Shown here: piece by piece, positions 45,772-54,748 of the stretch
How positions within the stretch are numbered: position 1 is the stretch's first letter
How the letters are laid out: each line of letters starts with the position of its first letter
Source of the DNA: JAFDWI01 sp963764215
Lineage (GTDB): Bacteria; Actinomycetota; Acidimicrobiia; Acidimicrobiales; Iamiaceae
Direction: 5' to 3'
DNA: 64,000 nt
Assembly: GCA_963764215.1 (NCBI GenBank)
Contig: CAVXRS010000002.1
Location: 434,001 to 498,000, forward strand
Notes under the pieces: generated by a model
What the model was told of the DNA's origin: nothing
Databases searched by the model: none
The model's input: the letters and a program-made list of their open reading frames with translations, nothing else
Position numbers and translations under genes: made by a program

Positions 45772-46604
45772 CGTCCGGTGAACTCGGCGCGGCCCGGACC
45801 ATGCTCGAGGAACGAGCGGACCCCGATTCGGGCGTCATCGGTGCCGAACACCTCGACGAAGAGGTCATCTTCCAGCGAGAGTCCATCGGCCAGGCTTTCG
45901 TTCAGACCCTCGTCGATCGCCCGCTTTGCCAGTCCCTGGGCCACGACCGCGCCACGTGCGAACTCGCCGGCCCGGACGATTGCCCGCTCGAGGACCACAT
46001 CCACAGCACCGTCGCCATCAGGCTCCGCGTCGACGATCTCGTCGACGAGCCCGATGCTGATCGCCTCATCGGCCTTCACCTGGCGCCCCGAAGCGATGAG
46101 CTCCTTGGCCCTCGCCGGTCCGACGAGGCGCGCGAGGCGCTGGGTTCCACCCCCACCCGGAATGATCCCGAGCAGGATCTCCGGCTGACCGAAACGCGCC
46201 CGAGCCGAGGCGATGCGCAGGTCACAGGCCAACGCGAGCTCACATCCACCCCCGAGGGCGACCCCGTTCACCGCGGCGATCACCAGACGGGGGATGGCGG
46301 CCACGGCGTCGAGCGCCCCACGGAACGCGGCGCCGATCCGTCGGGCGTCCTCCGGACCACCGAACTCTGTGATGTCCGCACCGGCAGCGAACACCCTGGC
46401 CCCACCGGTCACCACGACCGCACCCGGCGGGTCGACCGTACAGACCCGCGCCACCTCGGCGAGCTCGTCCAGCACGCCCGTCGCCAGGGCGTTCACCTTG
46501 CCGTTGGTGACCCGCACCACCGCCACGCCATCGTCGCGACGTTCGAGGCTCACGAACTCGCCGGATGTGACCGAGTCGTGCGCGGCCGTGTCGTGCGGTG
46601 TCAT
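45768..46604 (-). CDS. Enoyl-CoA hydratase/isomerase family protein
   Basis: A 278-aa crotonase-fold enzyme acting on acyl-CoA thioesters. The oxyanion-hole strands are FAAGADITEFG and VNGVALGGGCELALACDLRIAS; a Glu in FGQPEILLGIIPGGGGTQRL is the usual catalytic position, whereas the second hydratase Glu at the ALGGG end appears as Cys-Glu in GGCELAL. It is the first gene of a tightly overlapping unit with treS and maltokinase, a partnership with no obvious metabolic logic. The N-terminal 20 residues are poorly conserved and the start could be further downstream. Confidence 0.88.
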   Translation of the reverse strand: MTPHDTAAHDSVTSGEFVSLERRDDGVAVVRVTNGKVNALATGVLDELAEVARVCTVDPPGAVVVTGGARVFAAGADITEFGGPEDARRIGAAFRGALDAVAAIPRLVIAAVNGVALGGGCELALACDLRIASARARFGQPEILLGIIPGGGGTQRLARLVGPARAKELIASGRQVKADEAISIGLVDEIVDAEPDGDGAVDVVLERAIVRAGEFARGAVVAQGLAKRAIDEGLNESLADGLSLEDDLFVEVFGTDDARIGVRSFLEHGPGRAEFTGR

Positions 46605-46749
46605 GTCGGGCGATGCTACCGACCCCGGGACCGCACGCCTGCTTCAGCCGTCGAGGTGAGTCGAAAGGCGACACCTCCCGCCCCTCCCGGGCCGTGTCCG
46701 GCACTTCAGTTCGTCAGCCGATCGGTGCCGGGGCTTCTAAGCTCCGGCG

Positions 46750-47670
46750 ATGAGCGGCCGAGACCTGGTGGTGCTGGGCACGTCGAGCCAGCTCCCGACC
46801 CGCACCCGCAACCACAACGGCTACGTGTTCCGCTGGGACCGGGAAGGGCTGCTGTTCGACCCCGGCGAAGGCACCCAGCGCCAGCTCACCTTCGCCGGCG
46901 TCCCGGCCGGTCGCATCACCCGGATCCTGCTCACCCACCTGCACGGCGACCACTGCCTCGGCCTGCCCGGCGTCCTGTTGCGACTCGCGCTCGACGGAGG
47001 GGAGGACCCGGTGCCGATCTACTTTCCGGCCAGCGGACAGACCTACGTCGAGCGCCTGTGCGACGCCAGCATCGGCAGACCACGGTCCGTCCGGCTCGTT
47101 CCGGTCGACGACGAGGGCGCGGTGATCGACGCGGGGCCGTTCACGGTCACCGCGCAACCGCTTGCCCACCGCGTCCCGACACTCGGGTGGCGCATCGCCG
47201 AGCCCGACCGCGTGCACCTCGACCCGGAACGGCTCGCGGCCGCCGGGATCCACGGCCCGGCCGCGGGGCAGCTCCTCGCCGACGGATCGGTCGAGGTCGA
47301 GGGCAACACCGTGGTCCTGGACGAGGTGAGCGAGGTCCGACCCGGACCGTCGGTGGCGGTGGTGATGGACACCGCGGTCTGCGACGCCGCGGTGCGGCTG
47401 GCCGAGGGCGTCGACCTGCTGCTGTGCGAGGCGACCTTCCTCGAGTCGGAGTCGTTCCTGGCCCGCGACTACGGCCACCTCACCGCCCGCGAGGCTGCGA
47501 CCATCGCCCGGGAAGCAGGCGCGAAGCGGCTCGTGCTCACCCACTTCTCGTCTCGCTACGACGACCTCGACGCGCACCGACGGGAAGCTGCGGCGGTGTT
47601 CCCCGATGTCGTGGTCGCGACCGACCTCGCCGTGATCCCCTTCGTGGACGGCGACCTCCCGGCAGGCTGA
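46750..47670 (+). CDS. rnz: Ribonuclease Z
   Basis: A 306-aa metallo-beta-lactamase-fold endonuclease that trims tRNA 3' trailers. The zinc motif THLHGDH is at residues 62-68, with later ligands in AHRVPTLGW, VVMDTA and LTHFSSRY. The flexible-arm region is short, as in the bacterial short form. It is divergent from the enoyl-CoA hydratase gene. Confidence 0.92.
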   Translation: MSGRDLVVLGTSSQLPTRTRNHNGYVFRWDREGLLFDPGEGTQRQLTFAGVPAGRITRILLTHLHGDHCLGLPGVLLRLALDGGEDPVPIYFPASGQTYVERLCDASIGRPRSVRLVPVDDEGAVIDAGPFTVTAQPLAHRVPTLGWRIAEPDRVHLDPERLAAAGIHGPAAGQLLADGSVEVEGNTVVLDEVSEVRPGPSVAVVMDTAVCDAAVRLAEGVDLLLCEATFLESESFLARDYGHLTAREAATIAREAGAKRLVLTHFSSRYDDLDAHRREAAAVFPDVVVATDLAVIPFVDGDLPAG

Positions 47671-47767
47671 GCCGCCGAGCCGACCCTGCGCGCGGGCGAC
47701 CGGCACGCCGCTGCCGCGGAGGCCTCGACCTCACGCGCTGAGTGACGGTCGACCGGCGGGTCGGGTA

Positions 47768-48778
47768 ATGTCGACGGGCATGGGAACTCGGGCGCGCAGC
47801 GTTTCGGCGCTGATCGGGTTCCTGGTACTCGGAACGGCACTCGTCGCGTGCTCGTCGGGTTCCGGGCAGACCACCTCGGCCGGTGCGACGACCACGGTCG
47901 CCCGCACCTCCACGTCGGAGTCCGCCTCGACCACCTCGGCCGGCGGCTCCAGCTCCACCACCTGGAAGGGCACCGTGCAGCTCTCGGCGCTTCCGCTCGG
48001 AGACGGCAGACTCTCGTCCTCGCCCAAGGTGGGTTACGTCGACTCGTGCACCAGCAACTTCCGCGGGGGCGGGGCACGGCACGACGGACCGTGGATCGAC
48101 ACCGCAGCCGGCACCTGGGACGCCAAAACCAAGCTCGCGGTGCAGGGCTCGGTCGACTGGCCGGCAGCCAGGCACTCGATCACCACCTCGGGTGACGAGC
48201 GGAAGATCTCGACCAACGACCTGCCCAAGGGCGAGCCGACCGGGACGTTCCCGATCGCCACCACCGACCCCGCCTACCAGTACGACACGAACCCCAACCA
48301 CATCGGCGAACAGACGGTCGACTTCACCGTGCCGGTCACGCCGGCCGCGGTGACGACACCGTCCTGTCTCGGGCTCGGACCGATCGGCGTGCTCAGCGAC
48401 GGGGTGTTCCTGTACAACGCACTCGACGACGCCGGGCGCGACGCCGTGGCACACGAGACCCAGGACGAGTGCAACGGCCACCCCGACGGCCGGGAGCGTT
48501 ACCACTACCACGACGTCCCGGTCTGCATCCGCGACGCCGCCAAGGGCACCTCGACGCTGGTCGGCTACGCGATCGACGGCTACGGCATCTACGTCGAGCG
48601 TGACGCGCACGGGAACCTGCCCACCAACGCCGATCTCGACGCCTGTCACGGCCGCACCAGCCCGGTGAAATGGGACGGCAAGGTCGTCACCATGTACCAC
48701 TACGACGCCACGTTGGAATACCCGTACACCCTCGGCTGCTATCACGGCACCCCCACGAACGCGCTGCGGCACCCCTGA
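47768..48778 (+). CDS. YHYH-domain lipoprotein
   Basis: A 336-aa secreted lipoprotein (lipobox TALVACSS, Cys28 counting from this ATG; a second ATG lies 12 bases in). A Thr/Ser-rich linker is followed by a YHYH domain with GPIGVLSDGVFLYNALDD, RYHYHDVPVC, IDGYGIYVERD and MYHYDATLEYPYTLGC. The paired His clusters and conserved Cys suggest metal binding, but the domain's role is unknown. The end converges on the dioxygenase gene with 28 bases between stops. Confidence 0.88.
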   Translation: MSTGMGTRARSVSALIGFLVLGTALVACSSGSGQTTSAGATTTVARTSTSESASTTSAGGSSSTTWKGTVQLSALPLGDGRLSSSPKVGYVDSCTSNFRGGGARHDGPWIDTAAGTWDAKTKLAVQGSVDWPAARHSITTSGDERKISTNDLPKGEPTGTFPIATTDPAYQYDTNPNHIGEQTVDFTVPVTPAAVTTPSCLGLGPIGVLSDGVFLYNALDDAGRDAVAHETQDECNGHPDGRERYHYHDVPVCIRDAAKGTSTLVGYAIDGYGIYVERDAHGNLPTNADLDACHGRTSPVKWDGKVVTMYHYDATLEYPYTLGCYHGTPTNALRHP

Positions 48779-48806
48779 AAGAACGGCGCCGGGCCCTCGG
48801 CGAGGT

Positions 48807-49619
48807 TCACCGTGGCCGGTCGCCGACCACGGTGACGCGCTCCATGACCCGGCGCGCCGGGAAGTAGTCGCTCACCGCGTAGTGCTGCACACAGCGGTTG
48901 TCCCACAGGGCGAGGGTGTCGGGCGCCCAGCGCAGCCGGCACTGGTACTCGGGTATCGACGCCCGGCGGTACAGGAAGGCGAGCAGCCGGTCGCTCTCGG
49001 CGCGGTCCATCCCGACGAGATGGTCGGTGAACGCCGCGTTCACGTACAACGACCGGCGGCCCGTGACCGGGTGGGTGCGCACCACCGGGTGCTCGGCCGG
49101 CGGGTACGTCTCGCGCAGTTCGGCGAGCTTCTCGGGGGTCTGGCGCCCGCCGAACACCTTGGTGAAGTCGTGGACTGCGGTCAGGCCCGCCAGCCGCTCG
49201 CGCAGGGTGTCGTCGAGCGACTCGTAGGCGAGCTCCATGTTGGCGAACAGCGTGTCACCCCCGAGCGGGGGGATCTCGACCGCGCGCAGCATCGACCCCA
49301 GCGACGGCTCCTGACGCCAGGTGACGTCGCTGTGCCAGGTGTTCTCGTTGCCCTTGCGCTGGTCGTTCGCGACGACCATCAGCACCTCGGGGTGTCCGGG
49401 CTTGGGCGGGGCGAACGGGTGGATCTCGAGGTCGCCGAACTGGCGACAGAACGCGACGTGCTGGTCGGTGGTGATGTGCTGATCGCGGAAGAACAGCACC
49501 TTGTGCTCCATGAACGCCTTGTCGAGCTCGGCGAACGTGCCCGGGTCGCAGAGCTCGGACAGGTCGATGCCGCCGACCTCCGCGCCGATCGCCGGCGTGA
49601 CGGGTCGGATGTCGAGCAT
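48807..49619 (-). CDS. TauD/TfdA-family 2-oxoglutarate-dependent dioxygenase
   Basis: A 270-aa non-heme iron oxygenase. The facial triad is visible: His96 and Asp98 (WHSDVTW) and His246 (CVQHYAVSDY), with Arg257/Arg261 near the C-terminus (ARRVMERVTV) to bind 2-oxoglutarate. The opening IRPVTPAIGAEVGGIDLSE and GDLEIHPFAP are typical of the TauD/TfdA group, which oxidises taurine, alkylsulfates or aryloxyacetates; the substrate here is not determinable. ATG 49619 is chosen from homology to the family start. Confidence 0.92.
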   Translation of the reverse strand: MLDIRPVTPAIGAEVGGIDLSELCDPGTFAELDKAFMEHKVLFFRDQHITTDQHVAFCRQFGDLEIHPFAPPKPGHPEVLMVVANDQRKGNENTWHSDVTWRQEPSLGSMLRAVEIPPLGGDTLFANMELAYESLDDTLRERLAGLTAVHDFTKVFGGRQTPEKLAELRETYPPAEHPVVRTHPVTGRRSLYVNAAFTDHLVGMDRAESDRLLAFLYRRASIPEYQCRLRWAPDTLALWDNRCVQHYAVSDYFPARRVMERVTVVGDRPR

Positions 49620-49742
49620 CGGTCGTCCTCGGTTCGTCGCTGATGGGACCGGCGTGGCGATGCTACCGATCCGGCCCCTCCGTTGCGTTCGGGGTGAGGG
49701 CGATGCGTCGCGCACACCGTCCCGGCCGCGCCAGCATGGAGC

Positions 49743-50652
49743 ATGGCGAGTGTGCAGTGGGACCGATCCAGGCGCAACCACAGCCCCGCGGGCGAGGTGC
49801 TGGTCGCGTACCTGACCCAGCAACGAGATCAGCTGCGCGACGCCGATAGGCGGGTGCGCGCCGACGAGCCCGAAGGGGTCCACGACCTGCGGGTGGCGAT
49901 GCGACGGGCGCGGTCGATGATCGCCACGTCGCGCCGCCTGCTCCTTGCCGGTGAGGTCGGCCAGCTGATCGGGGAGCTGCGTTGGGTCGGGCAGGCGCTC
50001 GGCGAGAGCCGCGACGCCGAGGTGCTACGCGACCGACTGCTCGCAGACGTTGCCCAACTCTCCGGCGCGGGCGTGCGAGCCGCGTCGGTTGCGATCGACG
50101 CGGCGCTGCAGGCCACGGCCCGGGCCGGGCGCGCCGAAGTGGTCGAGAAGATGGGTAGCGACCGCTACGCCACGGCGCTTGCCGCGTTGGACGCGTTCCT
50201 TGCGGATCCACCCTTCGCAGCGGAGGCGGGACGTCCCGCGAGAGGTGCTGCCCGCGCTGTTGCGCCACGATCGTCGGCGCGTGGCGCGGCGGACGCGAGT
50301 CGCTCGACGGTGCCGGCCGGGCCCGGCGCGCGACGCGGCGCTGCACTCGGTGCGCAAGGCTGCCAAGCGGCTCCGGTACGCGTCCGAGGCTTCGGCGCCC
50401 GTGGCGCCGAAGCGAGGCGCGCGGCTGGTGGACGCCACCACGGCGCTGCACGACACGCTCGGGCTCCACCAGGATGCGGTGGTGGCGATGACGTTCCTGG
50501 CCGGATTGGCCGGTGGCGACGTCGACACCGAGGTCGCCTTCGTCCTGGGACAGCTGGACGCACGCGAGCAGCGGCGCGCGGCCGAGGCCGAGCGGGACTT
50601 CTTCGCGGCGTGGCGCCACTTTCCGAAGGTGCGCCCGTCTCGGTGGCGCTGA
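49743..50652 (+). pseudogene. CHAD-domain protein, one frameshift
   Basis: Reconstructed as a CHAD-domain protein of about 302 aa, a helical fold with conserved His/Arg that binds polyphosphate. The first CHAD repeat is PEGVHDLRVAMRRARSMIATSRR, then LRWVGQALGESRDAEVL. After the frame change the second half reads ALHSVRKAAKRLRYASEA and LGLHQDAVVAM. The shift lies near 50228 in GCGGAGGCGGGAC, and the total is one base over a codon multiple. Without correction the first frame would run on for 450 residues of Arg-rich shadow sequence. The start has no clear ribosome binding site. Confidence 0.75.
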
Positions 50653-50727
50653 TCGGCTCGACGTGCGATACCCACCCCGAGCCGGCCCACCGGAGCGCCG
50701 CGCTCGCCCACGACAAGCTGTTGCCCG

Positions 50728-51690
50728 TCAGTCCTCCAGGCGACCAAGGACCTCTTCGGCTGCTTCGTAGGGATCCAGCTCGCCGGCGAGAACCCGACTT
50801 CGCAGACCCGCCCCCGGCTCGTCGTCGAGGAGCTCCCGGGCGCGTTTGCGCAGGCGTTCGCCCACCAGCGTCTCGAGCTCGACCGCCAGTCGCTGGTGAC
50901 GCCTCCGCACGAGATCGCCGGTCGAATCGAGATGCGCACGGTGCTGCCGGACCGCTTCCCAGAGCGCTTCGACGCCGGTTCCCTCGGTGGCGACCGTTTC
51001 GAGAACGGGCGGACTCCACCCGTCGAGGTCGCCCAACTGCACCATGGCCTGCAGATCGTGGCGGGTCTGGCGCACCCCGTCCCGGTCGGCCTTGTTGATC
51101 ACGAAGATGTCGGCGATCTCCATCAGACCGGCCTTGTTGGCCTGGACCGCGTCTCCCCAACCGGGGTTCACCACCACGACGGTCGTGTCGGCCTGTCCGG
51201 CGATGTCGACCTCGACCTGCCCGACCCCGACGGTCTCGACGATCACCCAGTCGAAGCCCGCCGCATCCAGCACCCGGACCGCCTCGGGTACGGCCAGCGC
51301 AAGTCCTCCCAGATGTCCCCTGGTGGCCATCGAGCGGATGAACACGTCCTTGTCGAGGGCATGGTCGCCCATGCGGACGCGGTCGCCGAGGATCGCGCCG
51401 CCGCTGAACGGTGACGACGGGTCGATCGCCAGCACCGCCGGTCGCCCGCCCGCGGCGCGGATCGTCGCCACGAGCGCGCTGGTGAGCGTCGACTTCCCCG
51501 ACCCGGGCGCACCGGTGACCCCCACCGTCGTGGCCCGTCCCGAGGACCCGAAGACCTCCGCCGCGATCGTCCTCGCCGCCGGGCCGCCCCGTTCGACCAA
51601 CGAAAGCACCCGGGCCAGCGCGCGCCGGTCTCCCGCACAGGCGATGCGGACGAGTTCGTCGGGTTCGTTCGGGAATCGTTCGCCGTTCAT
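50728..51690 (-). CDS. meaB: MeaB/ArgK-type G-protein chaperone
   Basis: A 320-aa P-loop GTPase of the G3E family that protects and reloads the B12-dependent methylmalonyl-CoA mutase (or a related acyl-CoA mutase). The P-loop GAPGSGKS is at residues 60-67, followed by AIDPSSPFSGGAILGDRVRM, switch ETVGVGQVEVD and base-recognition FVINKADRDG. The C-terminal dimerisation helix is present. No mutase gene is in the window, so the partner must be elsewhere. Confidence 0.93.
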   Translation of the reverse strand: MNGERFPNEPDELVRIACAGDRRALARVLSLVERGGPAARTIAAEVFGSSGRATTVGVTGAPGSGKSTLTSALVATIRAAGGRPAVLAIDPSSPFSGGAILGDRVRMGDHALDKDVFIRSMATRGHLGGLALAVPEAVRVLDAAGFDWVIVETVGVGQVEVDIAGQADTTVVVVNPGWGDAVQANKAGLMEIADIFVINKADRDGVRQTRHDLQAMVQLGDLDGWSPPVLETVATEGTGVEALWEAVRQHRAHLDSTGDLVRRRHQRLAVELETLVGERLRKRARELLDDEPGAGLRSRVLAGELDPYEAAEEVLGRLED

Positions 51691-51795
51691 GGACGCCCAC
51701 GATGATGGCCGCGTTCACGACGCCGCACCGAACCGGCCCGGGGCGACGGTCCGGCCCACCGCCGTTCACCCTGCCGTCTCCTAGGGTTGGCGGCC

Positions 51796-53067
51796 GTGGT
51801 GTTGGCACATTTCGCGGCGGGGGGAAGCGGCGTGCTCGACATTCCACCGTGGGCGCTCGCCTACGCGGTGTTCGCCGCCGCGGTGATCACCGTTCTGTGG
51901 TCACGGAACCATCACATCCGGACCCCGCGTCCGCCGGCCGCCCCGGCAGCGCCCACCACCGCGACGCGGACGGGCACCCGCACCGTGTTCCGCACCGTCG
52001 TCGGCGGCCTCTCCACGGTCACGTTCCTGGCGTTGCTCTGCTCGTGTTGGCTCGGGCCGGATTCGATCGCCCAGAACATCGCTCCACTGGCGCTCATCGG
52101 CGTGCTGTGGCCGCTCGGTGGCGCCGTGTCGCTGGTGGTCGGACCGGTGTGGGAGGCCCTCGATCCCTTCGGTCTCATCGCATCGCTCGGGGATCGACGT
52201 GAGCGGAAGCCGCGGCTACCGAGGTGGGCGCCGGTGCCGGTGTTCGCCACGTTCGTCGTCGTCTGGGTCGCCTGGACGGCCGGTGACGAGCCCCGCAACC
52301 TGGCGATCTGGCTCACCGGCTACATCGTCCTCATGGTCGTCGTCGCACTCCGCGGGGGATCCGCCGCCCTGCGCGCGTTCGATCCGCTCCCCGTCGCATT
52401 GGATTTTGCCGCCGGGATCTTCTGGGCCGACCGGACCCGGCGGCATCGGGCCGACCGGAGTCGTGCCGGACATCTCGCCCTGCTCGCGGCGATGTTGCTC
52501 GCGGCAGTCGGCGCGAACCGGATCAGTGCGGCCCGGTGGTTCACCGACCTCGCCGACGGCCGGGAAGCCGCAGCCGTCACCGGTCTGGTGATGGCGGTGT
52601 TCACGGTGGCGTGCGTCGGAATCTGGTTCCTCTGGCGCATCCTGGAACGCCGGGTCGAGCGGGCGCGCGGCGAACCCGGATCCCGGCCATTGGCCGGGCC
52701 CCTCGCGACCGCGGCCGGTGCGGTGCTGCTCGCCTGGGGTCTTCCCGTAGGGCTCGTCCAGCTGCAGAATCTCATCGTGCTGGCGTCGGATCCGCTGGCG
52801 CGGGGGTGGAACCTCTTCGGTACGGCCTACTGGCAGGTTTCGCTGCAACCGCTCTCGCCGTTCACCTGCGGACTCCTCCAGGCGGGGATCCTGCTGGTGG
52901 GGCACCTGAGCGCGTTGGCCGCGATCGGGTACGCCGCGACCGACCGCGACGCCGGTGGCGCGACATCGGCGCGCCGTCGACTGCGCGGCTGGAACGCTTC
53001 GCTACCGGCGATGGTGGTGACTTCGGTCGCCGGCGTTGTGTGGACCCTGTTCCTTCTGGGAGAATGA
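51796..53067 (+). CDS. Polytopic membrane protein of unknown function
   Basis: A 423-aa protein with about ten hydrophobic segments, among them WALAYAVFAAAVITVLW, TVTFLALLCSCWLG, LALIGVLWPLGGAVSLVVG and GLLQAGILLVGHLSALAAIGYA. Conserved-looking polar motifs lie between them (WEALDPFGLI, FDPLPVALD). Such proteins occur widely in actinobacteria without a named function. The start is uncertain: TTG 51787, GTG 51796 or GTG 51799. It is followed after 27 bases by a small membrane protein gene. Confidence 0.7.
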   Translation: MVLAHFAAGGSGVLDIPPWALAYAVFAAAVITVLWSRNHHIRTPRPPAAPAAPTTATRTGTRTVFRTVVGGLSTVTFLALLCSCWLGPDSIAQNIAPLALIGVLWPLGGAVSLVVGPVWEALDPFGLIASLGDRRERKPRLPRWAPVPVFATFVVVWVAWTAGDEPRNLAIWLTGYIVLMVVVALRGGSAALRAFDPLPVALDFAAGIFWADRTRRHRADRSRAGHLALLAAMLLAAVGANRISAARWFTDLADGREAAAVTGLVMAVFTVACVGIWFLWRILERRVERARGEPGSRPLAGPLATAAGAVLLAWGLPVGLVQLQNLIVLASDPLARGWNLFGTAYWQVSLQPLSPFTCGLLQAGILLVGHLSALAAIGYAATDRDAGGATSARRRLRGWNASLPAMVVTSVAGVVWTLFLLGE

Positions 53068-53094
53068 TCCCGTGATCCAAGGCCGGTTGCCGCG

Positions 53095-53277
53095 ATGAAC
53101 CTGGCGACCATGTCGATCCTGGCGCATCAGAGCGACTGGTTGTCGATGGTGCTGGTGGTCATCCCGCTCGGTGCGTTCGCCCTGATCCTCGCCGTGGCGA
53201 ACCGGCGCGCGGAACGATTCGGTCCGGTCGAGCTCCTGCCCCCGGACCCGGCCGAAGCAGAACGGGAACACGACTGA
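53095..53277 (+). CDS. Small single-pass membrane protein
   Basis: A 60-aa protein with one transmembrane helix (SMVLVVIPLGAFALILAVA, about residues 17-35) and a short acidic, Pro-rich cytoplasmic tail. It lies immediately downstream of the polytopic membrane protein gene on the same strand and may be an accessory subunit. The family is unrecognised. Confidence 0.6.
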   Translation: MNLATMSILAHQSDWLSMVLVVIPLGAFALILAVANRRAERFGPVELLPPDPAEAEREHD

Positions 53278-53311
53278 CCTTCGGTGTCGTTCGGGACGTG
53301 AAGCCCGGTGG

Positions 53312-54566
53312 TCAGTCGACGGACTTCGCGGCCGCACCGATCCCGGCCAGCTTGCCGACGAAATCCTCGTAACCCCGGTCGATGTGATGGGCATCGGCGA
53401 TCCGGGTGACCCCCTCGGCCCGCAGCGCCGCGATCGCCAGCGCGGCGCCGGCCCGAATGTCCGGAGCACGGACCGGTGCCGCGGACAGACGCTCCCGACC
53501 GTGCACGACCGCGTGATGACCCTCCACACGGATGTCGGCCCCCATCCGGACCAGTTCCGACACGTACCGGAAACGGCCGTCGAAGATGTTCTCGGTGACG
53601 ATCCCCGTGCCGTCCGCCACGCACAACAGGGCCACCAGCAGCGGCTTGTAATCCGACGCGATCCCCGGATAGGGCAGGGTCGACACGTCGGTCGCCTTCG
53701 CCCGACTGGGCGCCATGGCCCAGAGCCCGTCCGCGGTCGGCGAGATCCGCATCCCCACGCTTCCCAGCTTCGTGATGAGCATGTCCATGTGATCGTGCCG
53801 GGCCCCGGTGAGGGTGAGTTCCCCGCCGGCGAGCCCGAGCGCGATGAGAAACGTCGCCGCCTCGATCCGGTCGGGCATCACCTCGTAGGTGACCGGGGCC
53901 AGCTCGTCGACTCCCTCGATCACCAGGCGCGAACTGCCGATGCCGATGATCTTCGCGCCCATCCGGTTGAGCATCGAGGCCAGATCGGCGAGCTCCGGCT
54001 CTCTGGCGGCGTTCTCGACCACGGTGGTCCCTCGGGCCAGGGTCGCCGCCATCATGATGTTCTCTGTGGCTCCGACGCTCGGAAACTCCAAGGTCACCTC
54101 GGTGCCTTGGAGGCGATCCACGGTCGCCTCCACGTAGCCGTGGGCACTGGTCACCTTCGCCCCCATCGTCTCGAGTGCCGCGAGATGCAGATCGATGGGT
54201 CGATGGCCGAAGTCGTCGCCGCCGGGCAGGGCCACGCGGGCCCGACCGACGCTGGCGAGCAACGGCCCCAGGACGACGATCGAGGCACGCATCTTCTCGA
54301 CCAGCTCGTAGGGGGCTTCCGGTTCGATCTGCTCGGGACGATCGATGATCAGGGTGTGGTCGTCACGGGTCACCCGGCACCCCATCGCCTCGATCAGGTC
54401 GGCCATGTCGGCCACGTCGGTGATCGCCGGCACGTTGTGCAGCACCGTGCGCCCCGGCGCCATCAAGCTGGCCGCCATCAGCTTGAGGACCGAGTTCTTG
54501 GCACCCGCAGATCGCGACATCACCTTCGAGTGGACCGCTCTCGGCGATCTCGATGACGCGGGTCAT
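53312..54566 (-). pseudogene. murA: UDP-GlcNAc 1-carboxyvinyltransferase, apparent frameshift
   Basis: MurA, the first committed enzyme of peptidoglycan synthesis, which adds enolpyruvate to UDP-GlcNAc. The main frame (to 54523) covers the whole EPSP-synthase-like double domain: GAKNSVLKLMAAS, FPSVGATENIMMAA, IASDYKPLL-type motif and RAGAALAIAALRAEG. The first 19 residues (MTRVIEIAESGPLEGDVAI) lie in another frame from ATG 54566; one extra G in a GGG run near 54508 separates them, and the length is one base over a codon multiple. The catalytic-Cys position reads PGGDDFGHRP, with Asp117 in the corrected numbering. A broken sole murA would be lethal, so a sequencing indel is likely. Confidence 0.88.
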
Positions 54567-54748
54567 CGGACCGATGTCGCCGGACGGGACGGCAGAGAGG
54601 TTCCGATCAGGTCGCCGGACACCCCGCCATTCAACCACGGGGACGGGGTGGACATCGTGGGCGACGAGGTCCAGGGGGTACCGTGGCCCGGCCCGCGACG
54701 ATCGACCGGGCGCCGAGATCGACACGCGCTCTGGAGGTCCTCGAACCG

